From Capitulum mitella (lineage: Eukaryota > Arthropoda > Thecostraca > Pollicipedomorpha > Pollicipedidae): 64,000 nucleotides of DNA. The translations under genes and the position numbers were made by a program. The stretch is from NCBI GenBank assembly GCA_030062745.1, contig CP099843.1, forward strand, positions 15,355,997 through 15,419,996. Reading direction: 5' to 3'. The notes beneath the pieces were generated by a model, which was not told the DNA's origin, did not search any database, and saw nothing but the letters and a program-made list of their open reading frames with translations. Shown one piece after another: positions 1-13,621 of this stretch (position 1 is the stretch's first letter; each line of letters starts with the position of its first letter).

Positions 1-470
1 ATACGTCGTTTCCTTTTTCGTTTATTATGTACAACGATGGATGTTATGAAATGGCGCCTGAATTAAGCTGCTTCTGAGAGTTGTACCCCCATTTAATCGG
101 CATTTTGACTGATGAACTGCTTTGTTGTAATCGCAACTTACAGATGCTGCTCGCACAGACAACCACAAGCGTTCAGTAACGTGGTTCGGTCACAGCTGGT
201 CCGCGAATACTTCGTTCAAAAAGCTCATTAGCTGCGGAATCTGATTAGCTACGGAATACTTGGCCAAGCACAATTCGCATTTATTTCACTTCAGTTGCAC
301 GATTTATACTGTTTTCTTGCCAACGGAAGGCTTTATTTTTTGGGGGTTGCAAAGGGCATCTGGTTTGGAAGTACGAGCTGTGTGCTATCCCTTTTCCCGG
401 GTCGCCATGATATCCCGTCAAGAACATGGTCTCCGTTACCTGCTTAAAACGTTCATTTTTTGTTTCTTAA

Positions 471-1626
471 CCCTATTCCCGGAGGGCTAGACGGTATGAC
501 CCATTCCCGGCCGGGGGGGGGGTCGGATTGGCCCCCCCCTGAGATCTCGAGAACTACACATCCGATTTTATCGCAACAAACGGCAATCGATTTGTCATGA
601 TGTGAACTACATTTTTAAAAAGGAAACTTTCAAAATTTTGAAAGGGGTGGATACAGGGGGCAAAAATATCGAAATGGGGGCTGCTTTTGGACTTCTTATA
701 ACTCTTTTGTTTATGGACCGATTTCAATGAAATTGACATGAATCAAGAGATTATGGATAGGACTTGTACCATTGATACACACATTTGAAGTTTTGAGAAA
801 ATTCATAGGCGTTCACAGGATTTTGAAAATAGGAGGATTAGTTTTCCAAAAACTGAATGAAGAAAAAAAGGTAAAAGCACTTTTTGGCTTCTGCTAGTCA
901 TGTTATGCGAAACAAGTACAAATCGTATTACAATGTTTGTATAATGTTAGCATAGATGGTGCCAGGGAACATGAAAAAGGGGAACAGTCATGGTCATATG
1001 TTCTTCAGGTCAACTTGTGACCTTTGACCTTAAATGACCTCCAGTGACCTTGGAGTCGCTTGGAATGATCTCGTGTGCATTTCATATTGTCTGCAAACGT
1101 TTTCAATCATCTGAATTCACTCTATTTAAAAAAAATCCATTTTATGGCTATCGTGATATAGGGCACGAGCACTGACATTTTAGGTCTTAGCTCTGTGACC
1201 CGACCTGATATCAACCTGAAACTTGATACACACCGCCGAAGTTATTACTATTGAACCAAATTTTGGCTTTTGACCTTGACCTGACTTTGTTAGGTGACCT
1301 CAAATGACCAAAAGTTCATTTGCACGTTTCCCAACTATTTACCTATACATCCATTTAAAGTTTTAAGGTCTATCTTAAAAACACTATTTTTGGCAGTCAT
1401 TTTCCTTTTATCCTCAATCGGGCCAAAATTGGCCCGAGGTTTCCTCCCAAAAACGTCGCCTGGCTCCGCCCCTGAGCAAAACAGAATTACGAAATTCTGT
1501 CACAGTACGTAGAAAGAATAGCTTGACCAAGTTGTGTGAAGCTGCATTAAAAACCCTGGAATTGGCAACCAAAAAACCCGAGTGGGGCGGATTCAGCCCC
1601 CCCCCCCTCTCCTGCCGGGAATAGGC
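471..1626. mobile_element. Family A TTAA element, copy 1 (non-autonomous, piggyBac-like ends)
   Basis: 1156 bp flanked by TTAA on both sides (467-470, 1627-1630). The left end is CCCTATTCCCGG; the right end, read inward, is GCCTATTCCCGG, an 11/12 inverted repeat. TTAA target sites and CCC-starting ends are typical of piggyBac. There is no transposase frame. Inside is a cluster of TGACCT half-sites (about 1003-1062, 1275-1310). C- and G-runs lie just inside both ends. Confidence 0.72.
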
Positions 1627-1630
1627 TTAA

Positions 1631-4600
1631 AGGATGGAAGAAGGAGTAAACAATACACCTTTCGAAGTTCGTTTTATGTAAGACCCGTAGGTGCAATGTC
1701 AAACTTCGCAAACATTAAACGGGGCTCGTCCCCCCCCCCATGTTCTCCGTCTGCCTGGGCCTATAGTCAATGTTAATAAGTAGACGCTACTCACAATATA
1801 AGACATTTTTCCTTCCAAACGTTGCGTCTGCCACAAAGTGTTTCAAGACGTTATGAAACACTCGGGATTTACGTGTGTGTATCAAGTAGAGTTGAAAAGT
1901 TGCATCGATTTTGGATTGGAATATTCGAATGGGTACATTCGGATATTTGGATCAAATGTTCGAATCATTTGAAGTTTGTGCCATTTCCTCTCAGCAGGTA
2001 CGAACGGAGCTGTATGTAAAGAGCAGACAGGTTTACAATGACGTGAACAAGTACAGGGCTTCAAAGCTGCGGCCGGCGTCGAGCTGGGTGTGATACTGCC
2101 ACTCCACTGCCTTTTCCGGCAGTGGCCTTGCTCTTGGTTTCATCCACTGCTTTTCTTGGTCATGTCATTAATTTCCTCTAGTGTGTACCACTCCTCATTC
2201 CCTAAAACATCTTTAATTTTATCAAAATGTGGTCTTTCTTCTCATGACGTAAAGCAGTATGGAAACATAGTAGTATCAGGGATGGAAATATTCTTACTTA
2301 CCTTACTGACCTTGCTCTGCGAGAAAAAAATGATACATTGATCTTAAAAAAGTCCGGTTCTCCACGTTGTCTCGTGCCTGCTGTTTTTCTAAGGACCCCT
2401 GGTTTCCATTCCCTCGCCCAGATCCGGTCAGTAATACGCAGGGGGTGTCATCCCTTCAGCGGCCATAGGGAGGTGAATACCGCTGACGTCACATTTCTAG
2501 ACAGTTCTGGCGCAGTTCTTGGAACAGCATTCAAATCAGACTTTACCGAAGTTGTGTGCTGTTTCGTGGCTACTCCATTCAACGTCCTTCACGTCATTCT
2601 GATCCTGCTGCTTTAAGACATGTATTGTTGGCTTCACCTAGTCCGCTGGTCCTCTGATGGATACGTGCGGGGCAACCAAACAGCCGACGGTGCAGCCCAT
2701 GGTTGCGACTAACAAGTGCCGCAAAAATACTGCAACACAGCTTAAGTGCCTCAAAAACACTGCAACACATGTACCCTCTCGTACCTCTATCAGCTCGTGG
2801 TCAAAGCAGATCCTACTTAGGTCTTTACTTACATAAGGAAGCAAGAATAGGGTTTTGCTCCATGGCTACTTGCGCAGCAAGCAATTGAAAGACTCCTGGT
2901 TATCGTTCTTCACATTCCCAAAGGGCCAAGGAACCGTCGGATAAGGTCAGGTCTTGAAGACCTTTTGCAAAAGATATGCTTAGTAGGTGCACCTTGCAAA
3001 TCCCGGAATCAGGTTCTTAGATCGTTTACGGAATTTGAGAGAACAACATCAGTGGAAAGGGCAAATCGACATGGATCTGCATTGGTTTGCATCTGTATCT
3101 GATCTGCATCAACCAGATTCTGCTTTACACCATTTGACACGCTATACAGGATAAAAAGTAAAAGTTGGGAGGAAACGGCTTTTGGCTTTTTTGTTATTGA
3201 AGGGTTACTCTATCCTATGGTCATTGTTAAACTGCATCACCTCTCATTGTTCAGAACAAACGACGACGTTTCAGTTACATTTTTATCATTAAGGGCTATG
3301 GCAGTTTGGGCCTGTGAATACCAGTGTTTGGGTCTGTGAATACCGTGACGTGGCGTCACGCGACACGTTGCGCCTACGTCACAGAACGGTCAAATTACCG
3401 GATGACTGTACCTGGTATGTAGGGCCTTGAGTAATATGTACTAGAGGCAAACCAACGCGTTACACGGCTGGTTTTGGGTCAAAATCGAAACTTTGCATCG
3501 CACGCAATCTGCGCACCCCCTTCATCTAATACCTTCATCCAAATCAAGGTACTTAGGTAGGTATCACAAACTTCTCGCAAGCGGAGGATTCAAGTCTAAC
3601 AAGTTGCACGCTCACATGAATAGCATCCGGCCACTAATGCCCTAAATGTTGTTAATGCTGCATGGCGTTAGTGACTTTGCAGCCCACCACGAAATTTGAC
3701 ACTTCTGGAATCAACGGTCCCCAAACCAAAGGCCTGAATGGCAAAGGGGCACATCACATCACGTGTGTCCCGTACACACCAGGCTGAAGCTACTGACGTA
3801 CGAAACAGCAATATATACATCAACTGTCACGTATCACGCGCTAATGCCCGCCAATTTTCAGCATCCCTGGGTTAGTAGTTTTGCGGCAATGAAGAAGGGG
3901 TGTTATTCGTGGGCATCTCGCGCTTCACGAGGAAGCTGCAACCCTCCTTCGACCTGAATCCTTGGACATTGGTCGTCCAGCTGTCCGTCCGGCTTCTCAA
4001 ACCATCATCACACCATACTGCGCCGTTCTGCGTCGCAGCAATGGGCCCATAAGAAACGCGGGGGTGTGAAAGCGGCATACTTGCGCTACATCTGACCCAC
4101 TAGATCATGCCCAACATGTGGAATATCTTTGGATGGCCCTAGTGCTGTTCTATCTACTCATCAAATTTCAACCACCTAGGTCACTTCTGACGGCACTCTG
4201 AGGCCCTTGAGTCCACATCAAAGCACGTCCCTGTGGATCGCCAAGTGGGTGCCGACTACACATCGAGTACCCGCAAATGCATCCCATGTTGTCACCAAAT
4301 CTTAGCAGCATCCGTCGTTTGATCTGTACGCGTGATAAATTGAATTCCGCAAAGGTCCGGTTCGTGCCACACGCCACGAATCGCTTTGAAACCTGCACCA
4401 TATCCTGTCCGCCGAGTCGGCACACCCGATGGTACTACTCGTGTTGCGATCGGCAGGCGGATTCGGGCCCTAGATGCTCGGAAGCCTGGACACACTGACT
4501 GAGTGACCGACTGACACCTCGATCTGGACTTTAATCGCTTGCTCGATTTCAATGCGCTTGCTCGATTTTACGAGGAAGCGCCATGTATGAAGTCTCACTT

Positions 4601-6965
4601 GGTAAAAGTGCGTAAAGCACACTCTCAGCTTCGTCAACTTTGAATTATTAAATGCTTGAATATCCCTTTTGTATTACCACGTGCGTGTGGTATAACATTT
4701 TGCCTCAGTGGTTTTTATCTGGGAAAACCTTTTTGATCGCGAGCCGAAATGTTTTACTAAATCACGCGCAAACAGCTATTCGGACTACAACACGACTGAA
4801 ATTTGTAGTACCTGTTTCAGACTGCAGTTGCTGCTTTGTGTGCTTTGCAACCACTCAGAATGGCGTTTGTGTTCCTTGCTCCTTGCTCCCTGAAAACTGG
4901 CCTCGGTGTCTAAGTTTGCCAATTTTGTTTTCTTTCAGATAGCAGCTAATCAGGGAGAAGGAAGTATGTATGGCACCTTTACGTAGTTTTCTTTGTAGTT
5001 TGTAGTCTGCAGTTTGTAGTCCTTCGTAGTTTCCTTTCTAGCTTCAGTCCACTTGCTCTTGCTTTTTCCATGAGCTTTCAAACGTTTTAACCAAACTTCA
5101 ACCTTCCTTGAGGTCTCCTTGATTACGGCTAAACTTAATGGACTCTTTAATTGTCTTCCCATGCTTTCCTTCCCTGATGTCACAACCCAAGTATGGTAGC
5201 AAGAATGGCTTTAACTTTCTCTCCATGTTCTTGCACACAGCAGCATTTGGTAAAAACCATACCGCATTTGGGTGGCAATAATTTTTCAGGACCTTGGTCC
5301 TGTAGTGCATAGCAATCTTGCTTCGTCGCTGTTAAATTTCTGTCCTCGACCTTCGGTCTGGGGCAGAAACTGCAACAGCGACCTCGGTCCTGGAAAATTA
5401 TTTTGCCGGCAACGTATGGTATTGCATATTTCGTTCGTTCCTGCATGATTTGGCTCGCATATCTCCTTAAAGTCTGCAGCAAAATTCATAAGAGTATTCG
5501 AATGCTCGTTTGAAATTCAAATATTCGGCGAACATTAGGACGAAAAAATGGTCAACCGGATATTCGCAGAATAATCTGTTCCTGAAATCAAGATTCCAAC
5601 ATTCGCCGAATCCGAATACTAAGCCGAATATTCGAAACCATTTAGTTTGAATTACCGCCTTTAGCATGAAGTGTTGCGCCTGGCTGTTACCTTATTTCGT
5701 TAGGTATAAGGAACTGATCTCTAACTGTGTTTAGGAGTTTGTGACCCTCAGCATCTCGACTCAAGGCATCGTGGACCGACGATTATCGAATGGAGACAGG
5801 TCGTATGCCTTGACTCGATATGTCAGTCCAGTGACCTGCGTAGGACACATTGGTTCGGCTGAGCTCGTGTAACGAAACTGTTTTTCGTTTCTTGGTAGAC
5901 AGCCTGCGCTTATTTAGGTCGCAAAAACCATCTAAACACCGCCATTAGAACGGGAAATGTTTTTCGTCGGCCTCAGCTGTCCATTATCCGCCATTTCTAG
6001 GTAATGGTCGGGGTCTTGCGCACAGTACTTGGGAACCCCAAATGCCAGGTACAGCCGTGCATTGAGGCCGTTTCCTGTGACCAGTCCAAAGTAATCCACA
6101 TCACGATATGTTCTTTCGTCAAACACACAACATACTAATCAACAACGTGAACTGTTTTAGGTGGACCAGGTGGTCAAGTGATCATCTGCTTCGAGTCATG
6201 ATGATCATAGTTTTATCATTAACTGGGTGTATGTTGTCAAAAACTTCCCTTGTTCAGACGCCCTCCGTCGAATACCCTGGCTCTGCGCTGCCACCGAGCG
6301 TTACCCGGCATCTGCCGAGAAAAACAGGCTGCTCGGCCTCCGGCGTAAGCTTACACCGCGCGCCCGGAGCAAATCGGTCTCGCTGCGGTCATGGCCGCGT
6401 ACGAAATGCTCGCAGAGACCCGGCTCGTGTGTCACGGCCGGCTACTCCGCAGTTCGACCACCATTAGTGTGACGGCTGGTCGTCAATGATACCAAGGTGG
6501 CTTTACTTGGGTCTGCACACTGGACATTTGTAAGGTGGATGTGACTTGTGGGACGCGGCTGTTGGTGCGCAGTTTACGTGTGTCGCTGCCAAGGTAGCCT
6601 GGCGTCAGGTAATCTGAATGTTGCCCATCCTGCACTCTTGGTACATTCCAAACCAAGGGTTTCTCACTGTATCGTTTAGGTACAGCGTGAAGTTGGCAGG
6701 ATATGCTGGGTTGCGGAAGCCGTTCCGATGGAAAAGATTTTGCCAACCCGCAGTGAGTTTTCGTGTTGATGCCCATCAACGCCTTGCGTGGCGCTGGGCT
6801 TTGGCTCTTCTTCGGTGTCGTCAAGTGGGACTACACAAATCATCTGATTTGAATACCAAGTCCGTTACAAGGGACCCCACTCGCACTTTGTTAGTCCTGG
6901 CTTTAGAACCTTGTTGGAACGATCGTTTGCGTAAACGGACTTTGTCCTTGTGATCTACGCTATGT
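1631..6965. other. Intergenic DNA, no gene recognised
   Basis: Moderately AT-rich. Only short frames in all phases, none with a recognisable domain. Small tandem duplications occur at 2712-2771 (CAAAAACACTGCAACACA unit) and 3301-3345 (GGGCCTGTGAATACCAGTG unit). Confidence 0.6.
5490..5645. repeat. ATTCG/CGAAT-rich block
   Basis: Dense ATTCGAAT, CGAATATTCG and TTCGGCGAA motifs with near-palindromic structure. A weaker block of the same kind lies at 1905-1975. Nature unknown; probably a fragment of a dispersed repeat. Confidence 0.6.
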
Positions 6966-6969
6966 TTAA

Positions 6970-8219
6970 GCCTGTTTTCGTAACCATAACGCTAGAGCGC
7001 ATTCCGTTATGGGGGCTTCTTCGGCCCCACCCCCTGAGATCTGGAGAACCACTCGTCCAATTTGAGTGCGGCACAGGGCAATCAGTTTTCCATGGCGTTA
7101 GCCATTTTTTTGTAGAAACAGACCTTGAAAATCTGGTAAGGTGTGGGTATAAGGGGGCATTTTGTATTGTTATAGCTCCAGTGTTTATAGATCGATTTTG
7201 ATGGAATTGGTATGAGTTTGCATGAATATTTATACAAACTGTTTGAACACGAATGGTATGAATATGAATACAAACATGCAAAATGTATGAAATCTGTATG
7301 AATAGCTAGTTGGTGGAACGCCCCTTTGACCCATACAATATGAATTTTGAGAAAATTTGTAGGCGTTCACAGGGTTAGACAAATGGGAGGAATAACATTA
7401 AAGTTTAAAGCACTTTGTATGCAATTTATAGTCACTGTATATCTCCCAAATACGGATTGTATTAAATTGTTCGGAAAATGTCAGCATAGGTGGCGCCAGG
7501 AGCATTAAGAAGGGGAACTGTCGTGGTCGCATGGTCAACAGACCAACTTACGATCTTTGATCTCAAACGACCTTAGATGACCTTAGAGTCAAATGGTTTT
7601 TGTGAACCACCCTTTGGTTCATTTCATGTGATTGAAAATATTTCCAGTCATTTGAATCAGCTATATATTTTTATAACCTCCTGCTTATGACCGTCGTGAT
7701 ATACGGTAGGCGCGCGGACATTTAAGGCAGTAGCTCCGTGACCCGACCTTATATCATTATGAAACCTGAAACGGAAATATTTGGTACTGTGCTGAGCTAC
7801 ATATCCTCAGAATGTTGTCTTTAAAAAATTAACGTCAAAACTATTATCATAAAAAGCAAATTTTGGTTTTAACCTTGATCTGGCTTTAATGACCTCGGAT
7901 CAACAAAAATATTTCTTTATGTTTACCCAGTTATTGATGTATTTAGTCATATAAGGTTTTAAGCCTTATTTTAAAACTACATTTTTGGCAACCATTTTCC
8001 TGTTGTCTTCAACAGTGCGAAAAATGGACTGACGTGCCTTCCAAAAACGTGGCCTGGCTTCGCCCCGCGCGGAACAAAATTATGGAAATTTGTCATACGT
8101 ATAAACAATGGATAGGAAACGTGACCAACTTTTGTAGCTTTTTCCGGTGCTCTGGAAATCTCCAGCCAAAAAGAACGGAGGAGTGACTTCTCAGCCCTCT
8201 TCCCCACGTGCAAATAATG
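6970..8219. mobile_element. Family A TTAA element, copy 2 (diverged)
   Basis: Shares the internal order of copy 1: GAGATCTGGAGAACCACTCGTCC, a TGACCT-type cluster near 7550-7590, GTGACCCGACCTTATATCA, and a GGCCTGGCTTCGCCCC block near the end. TTAA lies at 6966-6969 and 8220-8223, but the terminal repeats are eroded, so these limits are estimates. Confidence 0.55.
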
Positions 8220-9377
8220 TTAAGGACAATGTGTCAAGGTGGCCGATATCGTCAAGGAAGGACTCGGCTGAAACCTAAAACTGTAGTATTTCACGGGACT
8301 CAAGAACCGAGCCCTCGATCTGCTTTATTATTATCCGTGAAACCCCGTGCCTGGAAATGACAGGAGGCCGGACAAAATTTAACCCCTAAATGCCTTTGTT
8401 GGGCGTTCGCCACGTAAACGAGCATTCGCCTCAGCCAATCGAAATCCCTGTCACTAGAAACGAGCAAAGAAATAAATAAAACAACACACCATGCCTGATT
8501 TAGGAGTCGTTGAATTGTAACGCGCCTCAGACCGTTTCCATTGTCCTGTATATAAATCCTTTGATATATGGACAATATTTAATTTAATATATGAATCCAA
8601 TTTAATCCAATTTATCCAATTTAATCAATCCAATTTAATATGTGATGCAGGCAGTCTCAGACCATTAAAGAAAAGAAACATCGATGTTTGCGATGGTTGA
8701 GAAGATGCACGACACCAAGAACACTTATTTTTGGTACACCATTTCACGTACGCTTGAAACAGCATTTCTTATTTTGGATGTACGTCGAATGTTGTTTCAG
8801 GCCGTCTCAAGAGAGGCAGCATTAAGACAGCTTGGTATTACCCGCACTACTTACCAACCCTCCATCATTAACTTTCGCGCACTGTTTGGCCTCTGTAGGA
8901 TACGAACATGACGGAAGTATGGAGCACATACCACCCCTGGAAAGCCACGGCTTCTAATTAGTTGCTGCGTCCCCAATGAATGAGGCCCTAATGGCAAGTC
9001 ACCATCTCCTGCACGAAAACCCAGCAGCAACTGTCTGGTGACCGATGACATGACAAGTAGACGTGTTATTCGCTAAATGCGACGCTGCTGCAGGTGAAAG
9101 TTGTGCCAGCAGGCAAATTGTTCCCGGTCCCAGCACCACGGTGCGAATACAAAAAATGCTGGTTGCCCGCAGGAACTAATGCCTTGACTGTCTTGACTTT
9201 TAGAGATCTTACTGTTTTCGAGTATCTTGACGGAATTGGAAAGGGAAAGGCACAGTTATGATTAATTTGTTTCACAGGTCATCGCAAAGTTTGTAAAAAT
9301 CCCCGCAATGGCATTCCGATCTTTTCAAACGCGGCCGGTAAGAGACATTGGAGGACGCTGTCGTATTGCGGGTACGT

Positions 9378-9560
9378 CAGGGGTGTCGTTTTGCGTAAAT
9401 AATTGGGGGGGAGGGGGCGAGCCGAAGGCCGTCAAGCTAACCTCCCCTCCTATGTGGGTTTCGCAACGGTTGCAGCCCATTTTTTACCAAAGGAAATTTG
9501 GAAGCGTTTTTGTTACTCCTTATGAAATAAAAATTGCATATGTCAGCATGTTAACCGCCA
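9378..9560. mobile_element. Partial copy of the CAGGGGTGTCG MITE family
   Basis: CAGGGGTGTCGTTTTGCGTAAATAATTGGGGGG and the following sequence (GCCGTCAAGCTAACCTCCCC, CCCATTTTTTACCAAAGGAAATTTGG) parallel 62520-62670. The right end was not found. Confidence 0.55.
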
Positions 9561-9659
9561 CAACCGAAAATCCAGAAAAAGTTGGAACGTTTATATTTCG
9601 CGAACAAATGTGCGAACAAACATGGGCGATGTATCATTGAACTCGACTTGACGCTCTCT

Positions 9660-10430
9660 GTTAGCCACTAGATACGGAACGGTTCGCCATCATCCTTCAG
9701 CCGTGGCGGCGCACTTTATTCTTGACACCTGCCATGAGGCGTTGGACGGTGATCTTGTCGGAGGTCCGGATCTTGGATTGAATCGTTCTCTTAATCTAGG
9801 CCGCAGATCTTGCGCACAACCGTCTTTGTAAACCTTGCTCTTGAGAAGTGCCCAAAACTATTCGACGAGCCTTTGATTTGGGGTGCTGCTAATGAATCAG
9901 AGGCATGTGGAACCGTCAGGATTTTTATTTCCTTCAGCTCTTTTTGCACATCCTTGGCGTAGTGGAAAGTTGTGGAGACCACCACAGCCGTCTTGCTGGT
10001 GGGCTTCATAAAGCTTCATACATACATGGGCTTCATGCATGCATCTCAGACGTCCACATGCCGTGTGCACCCGATTCCCCCGGTATTCAGTCACCGCAAG
10101 AGCAGGCGTGTGGAGCCGATGTTTTAGTTTCGTTTCTATTCTGATGATTGTTGACACAATGTTGGATTATGTTGAATTTGGAGGCCGCGCGAGACTGTGA
10201 GTGCCCAACATGCTTCCCGGAGATACAATGTCTGGGTTTCCAGCTTTCTTGAGGACATTTTTGTGGTGTGCGACCCCCACCAGTTTTCCTTTTGAGGGAC
10301 TTGTTTTGGAATGTGCATGGCCGTGAAGTGTTTCACGGTGCATGCTTTTCCTTTCCGCCAGCGATCGGCGTAGATTCGCCCGATGACGGTTCGAAGTTCG
10401 TTCTCGCGAAGTCCTTCCAGCGCCGGCATC
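9660..10430 (-). pseudogene. Decayed Tc1/mariner-superfamily transposase
   Basis: From 10429 on the minus strand, an open frame encodes ELRTVIGRIYADRWRKGKAC and TVKHFTAMHIPKQ, a helix-turn-helix DNA-binding start as in mariner relatives. Further on, in another frame, come HYAKDVQKELKEIKI and then, after another shift, FWALLKSKVYKDG, the ENFWxxLKxxVY block near the third catalytic acid. At least two frame changes and internal stops make it dead. No clear terminal inverted repeats were found. Confidence 0.7.
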
Positions 10431-11595
10431 TTTGAAAAAGTAGGATTTTATTCACGTGTATCTGCTAAAACTGAATATGGCTTTTACATGAATATACCTT
10501 TTTGGCCATGTGTCCTCCACCATGAAAGTTACAATCGTTTAACGTTTACACAGATTTTTAGTTTAGGGCCTTTATACATATATCGATAGATATAGATATA
10601 GATTTATGCGACATGTAAATTACTTTATATGTCTGTATATGTATATGTCTGTACTATCACTGTGTTGTATGAACTTCATGATTCTTGCTCTTATCTTTTA
10701 TTCCAACGACCTTTTTTACATAGAACTGTGAATTAAGATTCGTCTTCCAACTAAAAGGGTTGGAAAGGCTGAGAGGAACATTAGAAGGGCTTAACCCTAT
10801 TCCGTGCCCCTGCCCGGTATGTACGATTCCTTGCTTACGATTCCGTGGGAGACAGATTTTGTCCCGCCTGTGTTCCCGAGAAGCATTGATCCGATTTCCT
10901 AGCGGAAAATGTCGTTCGATAGCCCATGACGAGATCTGCATTTCTAAAAAATCGGAAATTTTGAAAAGTGAGGATAGTAGTTCAAAATTCGGATACAAAT
11001 AGGGGTCTACTCACACGAGCCTTCTGCCCCCATTTAATTTTCGATTTTGTTCTTCTTCATGTCATTATACTAACCATTGATAGGTCTGTCACACACGTTG
11101 GGAGATCGATTTTCAAAATTCAGGGACGTATCCAGGGCACACGAAAAGGGGTATACGTTTGTCAGAAATTCTGATTCATTCTGCAACAGATTTTGTACTT
11201 GGCAAGCTAATTTGTATCCCAAAAACATTTTTATGTATGCCATATGCCATATCATATACATATGGCAAATGCCCATTTTTCCCCGTAAATATGCTTATCC
11301 AGTCTTCAGAAAAAGGGGCAACTTGACGAACTACTTGTGTCTGGCTATCTTATTCAAGCATGTTGTAAGCACTATTTTGTATTGTGCTGAAAGTTCCCAT
11401 TTTGAGATCATAAGGCAAGTGGCCATGCCATTTAAAACAAGTGAGTCATATGCGTAATCAGAGTACAGAAAGTGGGTAATTCTTTGGAAGATGTTAAGTT
11501 TTTTGTGATATATTCTGAATCTGGTGAGCTTGTGTGTCAAGAAAACATCTCAACATATGTCACATCCCATATTATGTACACATTGCAAATGCTCA

Positions 11596-11742
11596 CAGGC
11601 GGATCCAGGTATTAGAAAGAGTGGTCAGGAACTACGTGATGACGTTTGTATTTTATTCCGAAAACGAAAATTAGGTCGTAGTTTCTGAAGAATAAGAAAA
11701 AATAAGGTGTCTTATTTTGACATCACCCTCCAGCCGCCTCTG
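11596..11742. mobile_element. Short hAT-like MITE (CAGGCGGATCCAGG ends)
   Basis: 147 bp. The left end is CAGGCGGATCCAGG; the right end read inward is CAGAGGCGGCTGGAGG, alignable with a 2-nt gap. The ends are small and imperfect, so confidence is moderate. A similar single end, CAGGGACGTATCCAGG, occurs at 11121. Confidence 0.5.
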
Positions 11743-12592
11743 ATTTTTATTTTTGTTGACATATGCCAGGTATTTGATTGTAATACATGCGGTAACAAAA
11801 TCAGTCACACAGGTCCAGATGTCTGTTCGGCCCTCTGGACATGTTACTGGACGAAATGTGCATCCGAAAGTGATGCCTGGAGACGGTCCTGGCAGTATGT
11901 TTAGACGTATTACATGCAGAAATTGGGAAAATATGTCTGCCTCAAACGTCAGCTGTTTTATTCAAACAGTCACAAACTTTTAGAAGGGAAATAAATGTAA
12001 ATACCGTTTTTACATGCCCATGGACCCGCCAGTGGCCAACATTTTTCTTAAAAATACTAAGTGAGAAGGATACACATTACACATATTGCAATCATCTGAA
12101 CTGCCTGCATTGTTATAAAAGACATCAAAATAATACGTGACCACGTCGAGTTACGCGATCTCCATAAAGCGAGTATCCCTCAAGCATGCCTACCAATAGC
12201 CACAAACGTGTCCTGGAACTGCTTCTGGAGGAGTGATTTTTTTCGGATTTTGCTCAGTGTGAAGAACATATGTAAGGGAAATCACGAAGTTTCGCAAATC
12301 GGCTCGCAAAAGCCCGGGAATGGCAAGCGAAAAACCGAAGGAGGGGGAGGCATAAACCACCATTTAATGCTTCATTCTGTACTTCCAGCCCAGCTCTCTC
12401 TATTGCGGCTGTTCTTTTCGTTGTCATTACCTATATGCCTGTTAAAAGCGGCAGAAAATATTGGAGCAGGGCCCAAAACAACACTGGGGAAGTGGGCATG
12501 GCCCTCACAAAAAAAACATTTGACACCCGTGTGGTAGGTTCCAGTGGCCTTTTCGGAACGTCCAATGGAAAACAAAGGAAAATAACGAAACC

Positions 12593-12598
12593 TTTATT
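12593..12598 (-). terminator. Candidate rhotekin poly(A) signal (AATAAA)
   Basis: TTTATT on the plus strand is AATAAA on the gene strand, 786 nt after the rhotekin stop, and is the first such hexamer found. Confidence 0.35.
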
Positions 12599-13383
12599 AT
12601 CTACTCGCCGTTCACATCATTGACTGGCCAATCGTTAGCCAGACCGGCGGCTCGATGGAGCCATTACACTAACAAGGGACGCTGGCTTACAGTCCGAGTG
12701 CAGCATCCATACAGCAGGTGTTCGCATCCAGTATTTACAGACATTGAGAACGATTCCTGGTTTCATTGCACCTGAAGTTCCGTCCTGACCCGTCTGAGAC
12801 TTCATGCGCTCGCCTGCGTACGGTGTCAGAGAATGGAGGAGGGCCAGCTGTAGTCACGAACACGTAAGCTAGGAATACTGCGAATGTACAGAGTTTTTGC
12901 CGACTGACTCAGCTTTATCGAAGTCGTTTCCTTCCTGCAGGCAAAGTGTGGCATGAACGAAAATTCTTGTTGGCACTTTGGTCCCTATTCGGCAGGAATG
13001 CGCAACTAATGGCATATCGCTACAGGAAATGCCTTATGCATGATAGCATTGGCTGCGACCTTCTGACATACCTAATCAACGGAAAGTTAAATTACTACTA
13101 AAAATGACAGCAGCAAGTCAATGCGTTCATCTCAGGATTGCCTGATTCAACTACACTCTCTCCACATCCTTTCCCACGTTTAGGACAGCTGGCAGATATT
13201 ACAGTACAAAGAAATATTGATTGTACGATACATGTGGGGCGTATCCGTACAGACAGACACTTTTCAGAAGATTTCCGCTTGGTCTAAGCTCAACATGATC
13301 CCCAGAACGCGTCACCTCCTGAACGGCGCTCTCCTTCGAATCGAAACGGAGGTAACGAATTCACTGCCATCTGGCGGCTACAT

Positions 13384-13621
13384 TCACGAGTTGAGCTTCC
13401 GTCTGCTGCGGAGAGAGCCCCAACGGATGAAGGACGATATGCCGGAGGTGCTCTGGGCGCGTGGCCGGGGCGGCGGCGGCGGCGGCAGCTCCGGCGAGGC
13501 GCAGTCGTCCTTGAGCGAGACGTGCTCGTACAGCGAGCGCAGCCGCGGACGCTGGCCGAGGCCGGACAGACGGGCCGACGGTGTCAGAATCGTCATCTGC
13601 TGCTCACCGGCACGACGCCAC
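13384..13621 (-). CDS. RTKN: Rhotekin last coding exon (Pro-rich tail)
   Basis: Acceptor CTCCGCCAG|G restores phase 2 with exon 7. The exon encodes WRRAGEQQMTILTPSARL, then RSLYEHVSLKDD, a run of seven Pro, and the tail STSGISSFIRWGSLRSRRKL ending in NS and TGA (13386-13384). The (G/R)SLYxxx motif after the PH domain is shared with vertebrate rhotekin. The Pro run and basic end suggest SH3 or membrane contacts (inference). Confidence 0.85.

Larger units (their letters stand above)
8224..13383. other. 3' flank of rhotekin and intergenic DNA
   Basis: Apart from the transposon relics listed, no coding exon was recognised. The 13383-12590 part is likely rhotekin 3' UTR. Confidence 0.5.
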